DNA of 64,000 nt, from contig OX638380.1 in NCBI GenBank assembly GCA_951813855.1, positions 1,938,876-2,002,875 of the forward strand, given 5' to 3'. Positions 36,248-45,258 of this stretch are shown here, piece by piece. Numbering within the stretch: the stretch's first letter is position 1; each line of letters begins with the position of its first letter. Source of the stretch: an uncultured Verrucomicrobiae bacterium (lineage in GTDB: Bacteria; Verrucomicrobiota; Verrucomicrobiia; Limisphaerales; AAA164-E04). A program made the position numbers and the translations under genes. The notes beneath the pieces were generated by a model, which saw nothing but the letters and a program-made list of their open reading frames with translations, was not told the origin of the DNA and ran no database searches.

Positions 36248-38163
36248 CCGCCCCGCCGCCCGCGACCCGGAAGGAGCCGCCGCCGTATCCCGGGTGGTAT
36301 CCACGATTGGTCAAGGGCTTCAACTCGGCGGAGAACGCGATCCTGATTCTGGCGATCGCGCTCATGATCGCCATCCCCGTAACCGAACGGCTGCTCCGGC
36401 AATTTACTTCGTTCGGCATCCTCGGCGCCTCGGAATTCGTTCAGCATCTGACTCTGGTTTTGGCCATGATCGGGGGCGCGGTCGCCGCCCGGGAAAACCG
36501 GCTGCTGGCCATCACGACCCTGGCTCAATTCGCGCCCGCCCGCTGGTCGGCCGGAATCAAAGTCTTCTCTCACTCGATCGCCGCCGCAGTCGCCGTCGGG
36601 TTGGCGATTTCCGGACTGGAATTGGTCGTCGTCGAACGGGAAGCCGGCAGCGCCGTCAACCTGATCGCCTATGGCGTCGAGAAATGGATGTTTCAGTTTT
36701 TCATCCCCTTGGGCTTCGCCTTGATCGCCTTACGGCTCGTCCGCCGGGCCGACGAGCGGCTCGCGTTGCGGCTGGCAACGCTCGGCGGCGCGTCGGCCTT
36801 GATCGCCTTGATCTGGTGGGCCCCCGTTTCTCCCCAACAACTCTGGTTTCCGCTGCTCGCACTGCTGCTCGCGGCCGTTTTGCTGGGTGCTCCTATCTTC
36901 ACCGCCTTAGGCGGAGCGGCCCTGATTTTGTTTTGGTCGGGCGATTTTCCGTTAGCGAGCGTCGCCCTCAATCAATACACCTTGGCCACCGAACACATGA
37001 TCCCGACCATTCCGCTGTTCACCTTGGCCGGATTCGTCCTGTCGGAAGGCAAAGCGGCCCAACGATTGGTGGCCGTGTTCCAAAACCTGGTCGGTTCGTT
37101 CCGAGCGGGACCTCCCCTGATCGCCGTCATGGTTTGCGCCTTTTTCACTTCGTTCACCGGCGGCTCGGGGGTAACGATTCTCGCGTTGGCTCCGCTGTTG
37201 CTGCCGCTGTTTCTGGCGTCCCGTTGCAGCGAAAAAAATTCCCTCGGCTTTATGGCCGGCGCCGGTTCCCTCGGCATTCTCTTTCCGCCCTCGTTGCCGG
37301 TGATCCTCTATTTTATCGTCGCCAGCACCAGCGGTCAGAGCGACCTCCGGCTCGGAAGCCTGTTTTTGGGAGGATTGATTCCCGGCCTGTTGATGCTCGG
37401 GCTACTGGCCTTCTGGGGCGCCTCGCGAATTCCCGCGGCACCGAAAAAGTCCCAAGATCCGGCGGAAGATAACGACCTGGACCATCGCAGCCGAGCGGCT
37501 AAATTGTTGTCGTCGGCACGGACCGCGATCTGGGAATTAATGCTGCCGGTCGTCGCGTTGACCGCGATGTTCAGCGGGATTTTCAGTACGTACGTGGCGG
37601 CGGCCGCTACGACCGCAATCTACGCCATCTTCGTGGAATTAATCGTGCATCGAGAACTGAACTTCTTCCGGGATTTTCCCCGAATCCTGGTCAAGTGCGG
37701 CTTATTGATTGGAGGCATTCTGCTGATTTTGGGCGTAGCCAACGCCTTGACCCAATATTTGATCTTCGATCAGTTTCCGGATCGGGCCGTCGAGTGGATC
37801 ACCCAAAATATCGATTCGAAATGGGTTTTTCTGCTCATGCTCAACCTGTTCCTGATATTGGCCGGATGCCTGATGGATATCTACTCGGCCATCGTGGTTA
37901 TCGTTCCCTTGCTCATCCCTCTGGGAATAGCTTTCGGAATCGACCCGGTCCACTTGGCCATCGTATTCCTGGTGAATCTGGAACTGGGCTATCTTACCCC
38001 GCCCATCGGCATGAACCTGTATTTGGCGGCCTATCGCTTCGACAAACCGGTGTTGGCCATCGCCCGAGCCGCTTTACCCGTGCTGGCCGTGTTTCTGCTG
38101 GGTTTATTGCTGGTCACTTATTTGCCGATATTGACGACGTTTTTACCGAAACTCCTGGAATAA
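36244..38163 (+). CDS. TRAP transporter fused permease (DctQ-DctM)
   Basis: A 639-residue permease. Residues 1-190 correspond to the small DctQ subunit (four helices; a gate-type segment GASEFVQHLTLVLAMIGGAV). The remainder is the large DctM subunit with the characteristic PTIPLFTLAGFVLSEGKAA, FTSFTGGSGVTILALAPLLL and PPIGMNLYLAAYRF segments. It couples sodium-driven uptake to the DctP protein. It overlaps dctP by 4 bp. The last ~245 bp of this gene are duplicated as a degraded copy at 46580-46795, with island B in between. Confidence 0.92.
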   Translation: MTAPPPATRKEPPPYPGWYPRLVKGFNSAENAILILAIALMIAIPVTERLLRQFTSFGILGASEFVQHLTLVLAMIGGAVAARENRLLAITTLAQFAPARWSAGIKVFSHSIAAAVAVGLAISGLELVVVEREAGSAVNLIAYGVEKWMFQFFIPLGFALIALRLVRRADERLALRLATLGGASALIALIWWAPVSPQQLWFPLLALLLAAVLLGAPIFTALGGAALILFWSGDFPLASVALNQYTLATEHMIPTIPLFTLAGFVLSEGKAAQRLVAVFQNLVGSFRAGPPLIAVMVCAFFTSFTGGSGVTILALAPLLLPLFLASRCSEKNSLGFMAGAGSLGILFPPSLPVILYFIVASTSGQSDLRLGSLFLGGLIPGLLMLGLLAFWGASRIPAAPKKSQDPAEDNDLDHRSRAAKLLSSARTAIWELMLPVVALTAMFSGIFSTYVAAAATTAIYAIFVELIVHRELNFFRDFPRILVKCGLLIGGILLILGVANALTQYLIFDQFPDRAVEWITQNIDSKWVFLLMLNLFLILAGCLMDIYSAIVVIVPLLIPLGIAFGIDPVHLAIVFLVNLELGYLTPPIGMNLYLAAYRFDKPVLAIARAALPVLAVFLLGLLLVTYLPILTTFLPKLLE

Positions 38164-38500
38164 GTCATAATTTCCTGCATCCGTAGTTGGAAGAGCAAAT
38201 CAAGAAATACAGGCGCAGTTGGCTCAAAATAACCGCAACTGCAGCAAGCCGCCTTTCAGCGCGAATTATAGCAAGAACTGACGACCGCCAATGGTCGCCC
38301 CGGTGCAGGCGCAAGGATAACCGTATTTGATAAGCGGGTCAAAACGGGATTTTTCAAGAAATTTCGGGGTTCGACCAGAAATGTTCAAAAGTCCCGATAA
38401 TGCGGTAGAAATGCTCTTGAAGGCTTCCGGCGAACGCATTCACGGCAATAATTTCGACTTCGAATTCCGATGTCCCGAAACAACGATTACGTTATTCGTG

Positions 38501-38614
38501 GGTAACTATTCAGGTACCGAAAAAAGTCAGCAATTCCCACTGAAGACAGATCAGCTTGTGTCCCATTTGGAGCCTCCAGGAATCAACTCCGACACCACCA
38601 AATGGGACACAAGC
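38501..38614 (-). repeat. Palindromic repeat family, member 1
   Basis: Perfect 17-bp inverted arms GCTTGTGTCCCATTTGG at 38554-38570 and its complement at 38598-38614 around a 27-bp loop. The sequence beyond the first arm (38501-38553) is shared, in reverse orientation, with members 2 and 3 (core CTGACTTTTTTCGGT). Confidence 0.75.
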
Positions 38615-38683
38615 GATTTTTATCAAATGTTGTTTGGGCTGCCTAGAGTGGGAATTGCTGGCGTAATGGATGGCCGGTTTCGC

Positions 38684-38826
38684 TGTCCGCGGCGAGTTTT
38701 CTTCGTTAGGGAAGGTCGTCGGGTGAACTCTCGTTCGCCGTGGCCGGGAGCTGGTGGTTCGCGCTCCAGGATTTCGCTGCCGAAACGGCGAAGAAAGGGC
38801 TTGCCGAATCAAACGGATTCCGCCAG
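38684..38826 (+). repeat. ~140-bp direct repeat, copy 1
   Basis: Shares long identical runs with 38886-39027, including CTGTCCGCGGCGAGTTTT and TCTCGTTCGCCGTGGCCGGG, with scattered substitutions. The copies are about 60 bp apart. No coding assignment. Confidence 0.65.
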
Positions 38827-38885
38827 TGTGCGGTGCCTGATGAAATCGACGGCGACCAGGATGGAATCCCGACCGGTCATCGACA

Positions 38886-39027
38886 CTGTCCGCGGCGAGT
38901 TTTCCTTCGTTGGGGATGATCGCCGGGGGGACTCTCGTTCGCCGTGGCCGGGAGCTGGTGGTTCGCGCTTTAGGATTTCAGCGACGAGACGGCGAGGAAA
39001 GAGCTTTCCGATTCAAACGGCTTCCAC
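38886..39027 (+). repeat. ~140-bp direct repeat, copy 2
   Basis: Second copy of the segment at 38684-38826, in the same orientation. The similarity continues into GAATCAAACGG / GATTCAAACGG near the right edge. Confidence 0.65.
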
Positions 39028-39146
39028 TATTCTGGGCGACTCGGCTTGGGTTCCATTTGTTCATGGCGTGAGCACCGAGGTATTGGCTGCACGATTACCT
39101 GGAAAAGTTCATGGAAGAGACCGATCACTCGAAATCATTCGATTCC

Positions 39147-39221
39147 CGGAGGCCCCAAATGGGACACAAGCTGAACTGTCTCCAGTGGGAATCGCTGACT
39201 TTTTTCGGTGCCTGAATAGTT
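39147..39221 (+). repeat. Palindromic repeat family, member 2
   Basis: Contains CCAAATGGGACACAAGC at 39155-39171 and the shared flank through CTGACTTTTTTCGGT and TGCCTGAATAGTTA. Only one arm of the palindrome is present. Confidence 0.7.
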
Positions 39222-39504
39222 ACGGCAATTATTGGATTTGCCGATCGACGGAAGTTCACAGTAAACCATAATATCTGCATGACACCAGTTGGAAGAAGAG
39301 TTGGGATTCCAGGATAGGAATCGAATAAGTGAAGTCTCATTTTATGGTTATGTCGATTCTTGCCAAGCCTGATCACGTTGCAGGCACTAACCATGATGGT
39401 GGGTGATGTGCCTTACGACAACACATTGAGTCCAAACGGCTCCATTTCTGATTCTATTTATTGCCTTTGATTTTATGCGTAATTTGAACCACTCTTGAGT
39501 AGTT

Positions 39505-40062
39505 ATGTTTCATGATCCAGTTTCTAACTTAGTTAAGTTAGGAAAACTTCAGAGCCAACATCTGATTTCATCTGTATTAGATTTAGCGGGGTGTAGACAT
39601 TTGAATCGAGTATATCGAAGTCCGGTCGGAGATGATGCTCCAGGGCCATGTATTTTGGATTATCAATTACTATTACTAGACGGCTTAGTGGCTGGTATTG
39701 CACTTGACGTTCCCGATGAAGGCACGAAGTTCATGAAATACTTTTCAGGAGCAAAAAATTGCCGATCTATTAATAATTCAAATAGTCATTGCGAATCATT
39801 GAGCCTGCATTATATTAATTCTCCTGTTGATTTTTTATTTCAAGCAAGTATTAATGATAAATATATATATAACAGTCATTATGACATTGATTATGAGTTT
39901 CTAACAATGATAGCGGGCGATTTTGTTTGGAGAGGAATTGACAGCAATGGAATAGCCGTTGTAGATTTAATTATTCTCATTGACATGGGTTTTGATACAT
40001 GGCCAAAATTAAATTTTGAATTGGAAACCAGGAATTTACCTGAACCAATCCTGAAACCGTGA
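39505..40062 (+). CDS. Orphan AT-rich hypothetical protein
   Basis: I do not recognise this 185-residue protein. It is acidic, rich in Asp, Asn, Ile and Leu, without a signal peptide or membrane helix, and its codon use is far more AT-rich than the backbone. Features are LDYQLLLLDGLVAGIALDVP near residues 50-70 and a C-terminal DLIILIDMGFDTWPKLNFEL. It sits alone in a repeat-rich island within 3 kb of an RHS fragment. Proteins of this size and composition in such places are sometimes immunity proteins of polymorphic toxins, but nothing in the sequence proves that here. The gene is likely imported. Confidence 0.45.
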   Translation: MFHDPVSNLVKLGKLQSQHLISSVLDLAGCRHLNRVYRSPVGDDAPGPCILDYQLLLLDGLVAGIALDVPDEGTKFMKYFSGAKNCRSINNSNSHCESLSLHYINSPVDFLFQASINDKYIYNSHYDIDYEFLTMIAGDFVWRGIDSNGIAVVDLIILIDMGFDTWPKLNFELETRNLPEPILKP

Positions 40063-40228
40063 CTTCGTTGGTAAATAATTTTGCGCTGATAGTTACGCAC
40101 CAAATCGAGCAATGATTCGGGGTCGGTCTCATCGCACCCAACAAGGCAGCAACTCCCACTAGCCCCACAAGGGCTTTGTTTTAGGGGGATTCTGCCATCG
40201 CCTTTCGTAAACTTTTCTCTAAAAAATC

Positions 40229-40343
40229 CGGCTTGTTTCCCATTTGGTGGTGTCGGAGTGGATTCTCAGAGGCCCCAAATGAAACACAAGCTGATCTGTC
40301 TTCAGTGGAAATTGCTGACTTTTTTCGGTGCCTGAACAGTTGC
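40229..40343 (+). repeat. Palindromic repeat family, member 3
   Basis: Arms at 40231-40247 and 40275-40291 are imperfect versions of the 17-bp arms of member 1, followed by the shared flank (CTGATCTGTCTTCAGTGG, then CTGACTTTTTTCGGT). It fills most of the 300-bp gap between the orphan gene and the TPR lipoprotein gene; nothing else is seen there. Confidence 0.7.
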
Positions 40344-40363
40344 AATAATAGTAATGCCCTGAT

Positions 40364-41257
40364 CTATTTGCCTAACTTTCGATTTAGATCTTCTGCTTCC
40401 TTGGCAGATTTAAACGATTCTGTCAATCGACCAGCTTCGCGGCATGTCTCAGCCAGTGTTTCAAGGGCATCGGCCAACGACGAAAGCCTATCGTCATCCT
40501 CTTGAACCAACTCACGATAAATCTCAACCATTTCTTTTGCAGGTCTTATGGCCTCCGCATGTCTCCCGACATTGCACAAGCGTTCGACCAGGGTTTTTAA
40601 AGCACCTGCCAATTGCTCCAGCCATACAGCGTCCTCTTGAACCATCTTACGGGAAACCACCACCGCTTCTTTGGCAGGTTTGATCGCTTCAACCGATCGG
40701 CCAGCTTTGCTCAATTGTGTTCCTAAAAATTGCAGTGCCATAATCTTGGAAACACCATTCGATATATCGTGTGAGGACAACTGACGGGAAATCTTAACCG
40801 CTTCGTTGGCCGCTTCGATCGCCTCTTCTGCTCGGCCAGCTTCTCCCAAACACGTGGCTAAAACTCCATGCGCACTAATCTGTAACATGGGCAACATTAA
40901 CTGTAACATTGGTGACATTGATATCTCAGACAATTGACGTGAGTATTCGACCGCTTCCGTAGCGGTTTCAGTTGCCTCTGATATTCGACCTGCTTCAGCC
41001 AAACCATTAGCCAAGCTAACAAGAGAAGTTAAGTATAGTCCCTCCTGTCCTTCAGGTAATTGACGGGAAAGTTTTACAGCTTTTTGGGCCATTTCGACCG
41101 TTTCCTCAGCCGATAGTTTACTATCTCCCAAATTCTGTAAAAGGTTCAAAACCTTATCCAACTTTGATTGATTACCGCATCCAATCAAGCCAACAGTCAA
41201 AAGTATAAGACAGAGGGATTCGAATAACTTAGAAAAAAGCGGTTTCATTGTTTTCAA
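40364..41257 (-). CDS. TPR-repeat lipoprotein
   Basis: A 297-residue protein with a lipoprotein signal ending LLTVGLIGC (lipobox cysteine at about residue 27), followed by six to seven helical repeats of about 42 residues. The repeats share a pattern of L-x-E-AGR-x-x-EAI-x-x-A-x-EAV-x-x-SRQL, for example CLGEAGRAEEAIEAANEAV and QLSKAGRSVEAIKPAKEAV. These are tetratricopeptide repeats of the kinesin-light-chain-like type, usually protein-protein scaffolds. It is oriented with the RCC1 gene upstream (184 bp apart). The role is unknown. The near-identical repeats suggest recent expansion. Confidence 0.75.
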   Translation of the reverse strand: MKTMKPLFSKLFESLCLILLTVGLIGCGNQSKLDKVLNLLQNLGDSKLSAEETVEMAQKAVKLSRQLPEGQEGLYLTSLVSLANGLAEAGRISEATETATEAVEYSRQLSEISMSPMLQLMLPMLQISAHGVLATCLGEAGRAEEAIEAANEAVKISRQLSSHDISNGVSKIMALQFLGTQLSKAGRSVEAIKPAKEAVVVSRKMVQEDAVWLEQLAGALKTLVERLCNVGRHAEAIRPAKEMVEIYRELVQEDDDRLSSLADALETLAETCREAGRLTESFKSAKEAEDLNRKLGK

Positions 41258-41441
41258 AGCTAGGCAATAGAATTGCCGAATTATAAGGACAAATGCTCAG
41301 TATGGCTGCCGAGACCTAATCATATCCAAAGCACTCAACCAACGCGCGAGTTCCAAAAAATAATGAGGAATGTAACGCATTTCATAATAGACCGCCAATT
41401 GAATTTGATTAGGTAACAGTCGAGTAATTCCATTCAATTTA

Positions 41442-42434
41442 TCAACGAACCTTGACCTCCACTCCATGATTCTGCCATTCCTTCAATGCTTGAATCCACC
41501 CCCAAGCCAAAATAGTGCCGTCTTTTTTTAGAACTGCCGAAATAGCGACGCCCGCGGAAATAGCCATTACCTCATTTAATCCTTCAGGAACTTCAGAGGA
41601 CCTCGGATTTAATCCGCCCCAACTAATTACCGTGCCATTTTCTTTTAGAATTAAAGAATGAGCTATTCCTGCCGCTACAGCCTTCACCTTATCCAATCCC
41701 TCAGGAACATCCAGTTGCTTGTAATCATTGCTATTTCCGAACGCCATTACCGTGCCGTCATTTTTCAAGAGCAAAGCATGTGTTGCTTCGCCAGCGATAG
41801 CCTTTATTTCTTTCATCCCGTTTATTGATGAAACTACTTCATAACGATCACTTCCCCAAGCGACTACAGTGCCATTCTTTTTCAGGGCAATAGAATAGCC
41901 CCAGCCAGCAGATATTGCCTTCACTTCTGTCAATCCTTTAGGAACGTCTGCTTCTCCGTTTTCATTTGCTCCCCAAGCTATTACGGTGCCGTCTTTTTGC
42001 AATGCCAACGAATGTCGATGGCCTGCGGAAATAGCGATAACATTACTCAATCCCTTAGGAATCTCTAATCGTCCTCGATCATTATTTCCCCAAGCTATCA
42101 CAGTGCCATTTTTTTTCAAGGCTAACGAATAATAAGGGCCTGCCTCGATTGCCGCAACGTTGTTCAGACCATCCGGGACGCTAGACTGACCTCTAGTCTG
42201 ACCTCGCACATCACTTCCCCAAGATTTTACAGTGCCGTCCTTCATCAAAGCTAACACATGTGTGCCGCCGGTAGAAATTGAAACGACATCGTTAACGCCT
42301 GAAAAATGGAGCTCGGCATCAGCGGCGACTGCAGGCTGATATTGAGCCAGCCAAATCATCAACATGACGATCGGAATAATCGATTTCATAGCGTACTGAA
42401 AAGCAAATTTAAACATCGGTTTGATCGTGTTCAT
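41442..42434 (-). CDS. Exported RCC1-repeat beta-propeller protein
   Basis: From the ATG at 42434 the protein has 330 residues: a signal peptide whose core is MKSIIPIVMLMIWLAQYQPA with cleavage after AVA, then about six repeats of the RCC1/BLIP-II type. Each repeat has the form HSLALKKDGTVIAWG-x-N-x-G-x-x-x-VPKGL-x-x-V-x-AISAG, for example HSLALQKDGTVIAWGANENG. Repeats of this type fold into a seven-bladed propeller and act as binding surfaces in secreted or surface proteins. The frame extends to 42551, but the upstream part lacks a signal-like start. Its neighbours are a TPR lipoprotein and an RHS fragment. The binding partner is unknown. Confidence 0.8.
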   Translation of the reverse strand: MNTIKPMFKFAFQYAMKSIIPIVMLMIWLAQYQPAVAADAELHFSGVNDVVSISTGGTHVLALMKDGTVKSWGSDVRGQTRGQSSVPDGLNNVAAIEAGPYYSLALKKNGTVIAWGNNDRGRLEIPKGLSNVIAISAGHRHSLALQKDGTVIAWGANENGEADVPKGLTEVKAISAGWGYSIALKKNGTVVAWGSDRYEVVSSINGMKEIKAIAGEATHALLLKNDGTVMAFGNSNDYKQLDVPEGLDKVKAVAAGIAHSLILKENGTVISWGGLNPRSSEVPEGLNEVMAISAGVAISAVLKKDGTILAWGWIQALKEWQNHGVEVKVR

Positions 42435-42543
42435 AGGTTTTATACCGCGACAACCAAGATTTGCCAAAAGACATTGCAAACGGTCACTTGTGCGTGAGAT
42501 TTCATAGCGATAGCAACTTTTTTTCGGAGAAAGGTAAATATTA

Positions 42544-43602
42544 TTAATCAAGCATCAGGCAAATGAATACATAAATCCAGACCCCGCCGTTAATCACCCG
42601 GTAGAACCGCCCCAACTCTTTACCCGGCAACCGGTAGATCTCGGTTCGAGCGACTCGAGGCTGCGATCCGTCGTCCGCTAAAGCCGCCAGCGTGCCATAA
42701 CGGTAGACGGTGACCCGGCACTTATCCAGATCGTCGGTGGAGGATTGATTCAGGAAACCGCTCCATTTGGTGACGACGCGATCCTGATCGTCGTAAGCAT
42801 AGCGAATCCAGCCTCCATATTTATCAATCACCTGAATCAACTGACGGCACCCATCCTTGGCCGCATCGGTTTGATAGGTATAGCGGTAAACCTTTTCGTC
42901 GGTCCCGGGATTCACGATATCGCTGGTCTTGAACCACGTGTCCTCGCCGGGAATCAGTTGCTCGTACCCGGCCGATTGCCGACGGTCGTTACATTCGAAC
43001 GACGGATCGTACCGCTCCCTGATCAAGCGTTTTTGAGTCCGGTCGGCGCTCCACTTCACCTGCACCTTGTCCCCGGCCAAGCCGTTGCCTTGACGCAAAT
43101 CCCAACCCCCGGCACTCTCGTCCCACCGATACCGATCCACTACGCCTTCGGGAGCATCGGCGGCGATTCCGCCTGCCAGTTCGCGCACCTCGAAAATCCC
43201 GGCATCATCCGGCGCTGCCTCGCTGCCGATGCGAAACGTCCAGGAAGCGTGCGGCCGGCCCGTCGTCCGGTAGAACCCGTCCTCCGCCTTGCCACCGACG
43301 GCGTCCGGCGGATAACGCGACAGGTTATATCCCCGAGGCACCTGCATCGTGACCTGCAGCAAACCGTCCAAACCCCTGATTTGCCGAATGGCGTCGTTCC
43401 AAATCGGCTCCCGCAATACCTCAACATCCGAATCCGGTTGCGTCACGTAACGGAGCAAATTCATAAGGGGTGGCGACAATCCGGTGCACCTGTAACCCTC
43501 ATCACAAATCCTTGCAATATTTTTTTCAAAAAAAATCATGGCCGCTCGAATCCCACGGACCAACAACGATAACACCGTGATCGTCCCCGCCCCAAAATGC
43601 AC
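42544..43602 (-). pseudogene. RHS/YD-repeat protein fragment
   Basis: The middle of this 352-codon frame reads as an RHS-type segment with YD-repeat elements: YRYTYQTDAAKDGCRQLIQV, then GGWIRYAYDDQDRV and YRYGTLAALADDG. RHS proteins are far longer (over 1000 residues), so the piece lacks both the N-terminal export region and the C-terminal toxin tip. The first 50 codons and the last 12 (WIYVFICLMLD) do not look like RHS sequence and are probably read-through into neighbouring DNA. It is most likely a remnant of a polymorphic toxin locus. Confidence 0.6.
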
Positions 43603-43989
43603 TGAGCAAAACGATCCGTGAAACCCTTCCTCCCCATGCGATTTCCATCTTCATCCAGACGCAACGTCGGATTCCGGATCACGTCCGGGACAGTGGCCTA
43701 ACCATCCCTTCGACCGGGCGGCTCTGTTTGGGTTCCTCGGCGGGGTCTGGATCACCACGGGTTTCACCCCGACTCGCGTCGGGGTTTCCGGACAACACGC
43801 CGAAATCTATCCCGGAAGCTAATCCGTTTTCTCAGTGGGTGGAACGCGCCCGGTGGTTTTCGTGTGTGACGACCTACCGCTTGGCACTCGATCCTTACCG
43901 GACTCATCTGCGCTCCTGGAGGGCCGCGTTCCCTCGAACGAGCCAAGCAAGAGACTCGGCAAAGATCAAGAGAACTCGCCGATTTCACC
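43603..43989. other. 387-bp stretch between RHS fragment and IS256 relic
   Basis: No gene supported. The part near 43859-43935 resembles 24215-24290 and may be the edge of the IS256 element. Confidence 0.35.
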
Positions 43990-44776
43990 GGTGGTCAGAC
44001 TGGCCCCGAGTCGGGCTTTTCGGCGTCGCCAAAGTTAATCGGATCCGCGAGGATCAGACTGCTTCGAGCCACGGCCTATTCGTCGTTCCGCTCCAGCAAC
44101 CAGGCTCCGACCATGCGGAAGACGGCGGACTCGCGATGAACGATATCCGGAGAACGGTGGCTTTGATTTCTGGGTTCAAGCCTTCAATCGAATTGGCGCT
44201 GCAGATTTTGGCCGGCAACCATTCGGGAAACGAGAGAGAGGCGAAACCTCCGATTCGACCGCGTCCGACAGTTGGGAAATTCTGGAATATCCGCTCCGCA
44301 ATTTCTCGGCGATCTTCCCTTGCTGCCGTCGAGCCGAGGCTCGCTGCTGATAGGCGAAAACGGTACGAACCTAGCTTCCGCTTGCCGTTCGCTCGCCCTT
44401 GCCGACCTGAGCCGAGAGATGGCGCAAGAAGAGCACTTGGCAATGTTGCCACGAAATGGCCAGCGATACGGTGGAGGGCAGTCTCCAACTCTTGATGATA
44501 ATCGAAGATCACCGATGGCACTCCGCATAACCCACGGCGCGGCAGCTGCCTCAGGAATCCGGGCCGGAACGTTTCCGCTTCGCTGCAGCCGATTTCGAGT
44601 CTCAGCACCTCGCGTCGCCCCTGGTCGTTGACGCCCCCTCGCCAGAGTAGCGGCCACCGAGACGATGCGACCGCTTTCCCGAACCTTGACGTAAGTGGCA
44701 TCCAACCAAAGAAACAGCCACTGGCTTTCGAGCGGTCGGTTCAGGAACGATCCCACTCGGGTATCGAGTTCTTGGC
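43990..44776 (-). pseudogene. IS256 family (mutator-type) transposase relic
   Basis: Two frames together give the C-terminal half of an IS256 transposase: FLNRPLESQWLFLWLDATYV and VRESGRIVSVAATLARG in one frame, then VNDQGRREVLRLEIGCSEAETF and SIEGLNPEIKATVLRIS in the other. LDATY contains the first retained catalytic aspartate. A frameshift lies at about 44630, the N-terminal part is missing, and the tail is degraded. It abuts the IS4-like relic directly, so one element probably inserted into or recombined with the other. Confidence 0.75.
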
Positions 44777-45235
44777 CTAAAGGATCCCCTCGATTTTTTT
44801 GACGGTTTTAAGCATATTGAAACTCCTCAAACCACAGTTTTTCAGATGTTCCATTGCTTGGTTCAGTTCTTCCGGTGTGAATATAAACTTTGGTTTTTCC
44901 ACACCTCTTTTCCCAAATACACTACGGAAAGAACTGCTCGATTTCGAATGGTATTGGCTTGAAAATGTCTTGCTATTCCACGAGTAGTTCCAGCAAATCC
45001 CAGAAACCAGAGCGCAAATGTGGCAACGGCAGCTATAAGGAGAAGGATTGCACCACGTTCAGGACTCTTGGTGGGTGCATCGCGGAGCCCAAAACCGAAT
45101 CGGTGACTCTTCAAATCCCGGATATTTTCTTCGATCTGCATTCGCTGTGAGTAGATCCGCTTGCTGAGTTTTGCGGTTCCTCGTTCATGAGGCAATGAGG
45201 TGGCTAGAACTACCCTTACCCCATAAAAAAAGGCT
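44777..45235 (-). pseudogene. IS4 family transposase C-terminal relic
   Basis: The frame from about 45235 reads FYGVRVVLATSLPHERG, then SKRIYSQRMQIEENIRDLKS (the YREK-type catalytic region with the essential glutamate, Y-x2-R-M-Q-IEE) and LLLIAAVATFALWFLG. A frameshift near 44900 leads into a second frame FTPEELNQAMEHLKNCGLR ending at a TAG at 44779-44777. The upstream two thirds are absent. The piece is a remnant. Confidence 0.72.
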
Positions 45236-45258
45236 GAACATTATTCTGAAGGGTCACC

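Larger units (their letters stand above)
38164..39504. other. 1.34-kb repeat-rich non-coding stretch
   Basis: Open frames here (for example 38327-39271, plus) run through repeat copies and show no family features, so I treat them as spurious. The stretch contains a perfect 17-bp palindrome, two direct copies of a ~140-bp segment and one more member of the palindrome-flank family. Its first bases (CATAATTTCCTGCATCC and following) resemble 39269-39305. Confidence 0.5.

Noticed and set aside
38327..39271. 314-codon open frame in island B
   Set aside because: It runs through palindromic and direct repeats in several contexts, with Arg/Ser-rich composition and no domain.
38501..40343. CRISPR array in island B
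   Set aside because: The repeats are few, in mixed orientation and unevenly spaced, with no cas genes.
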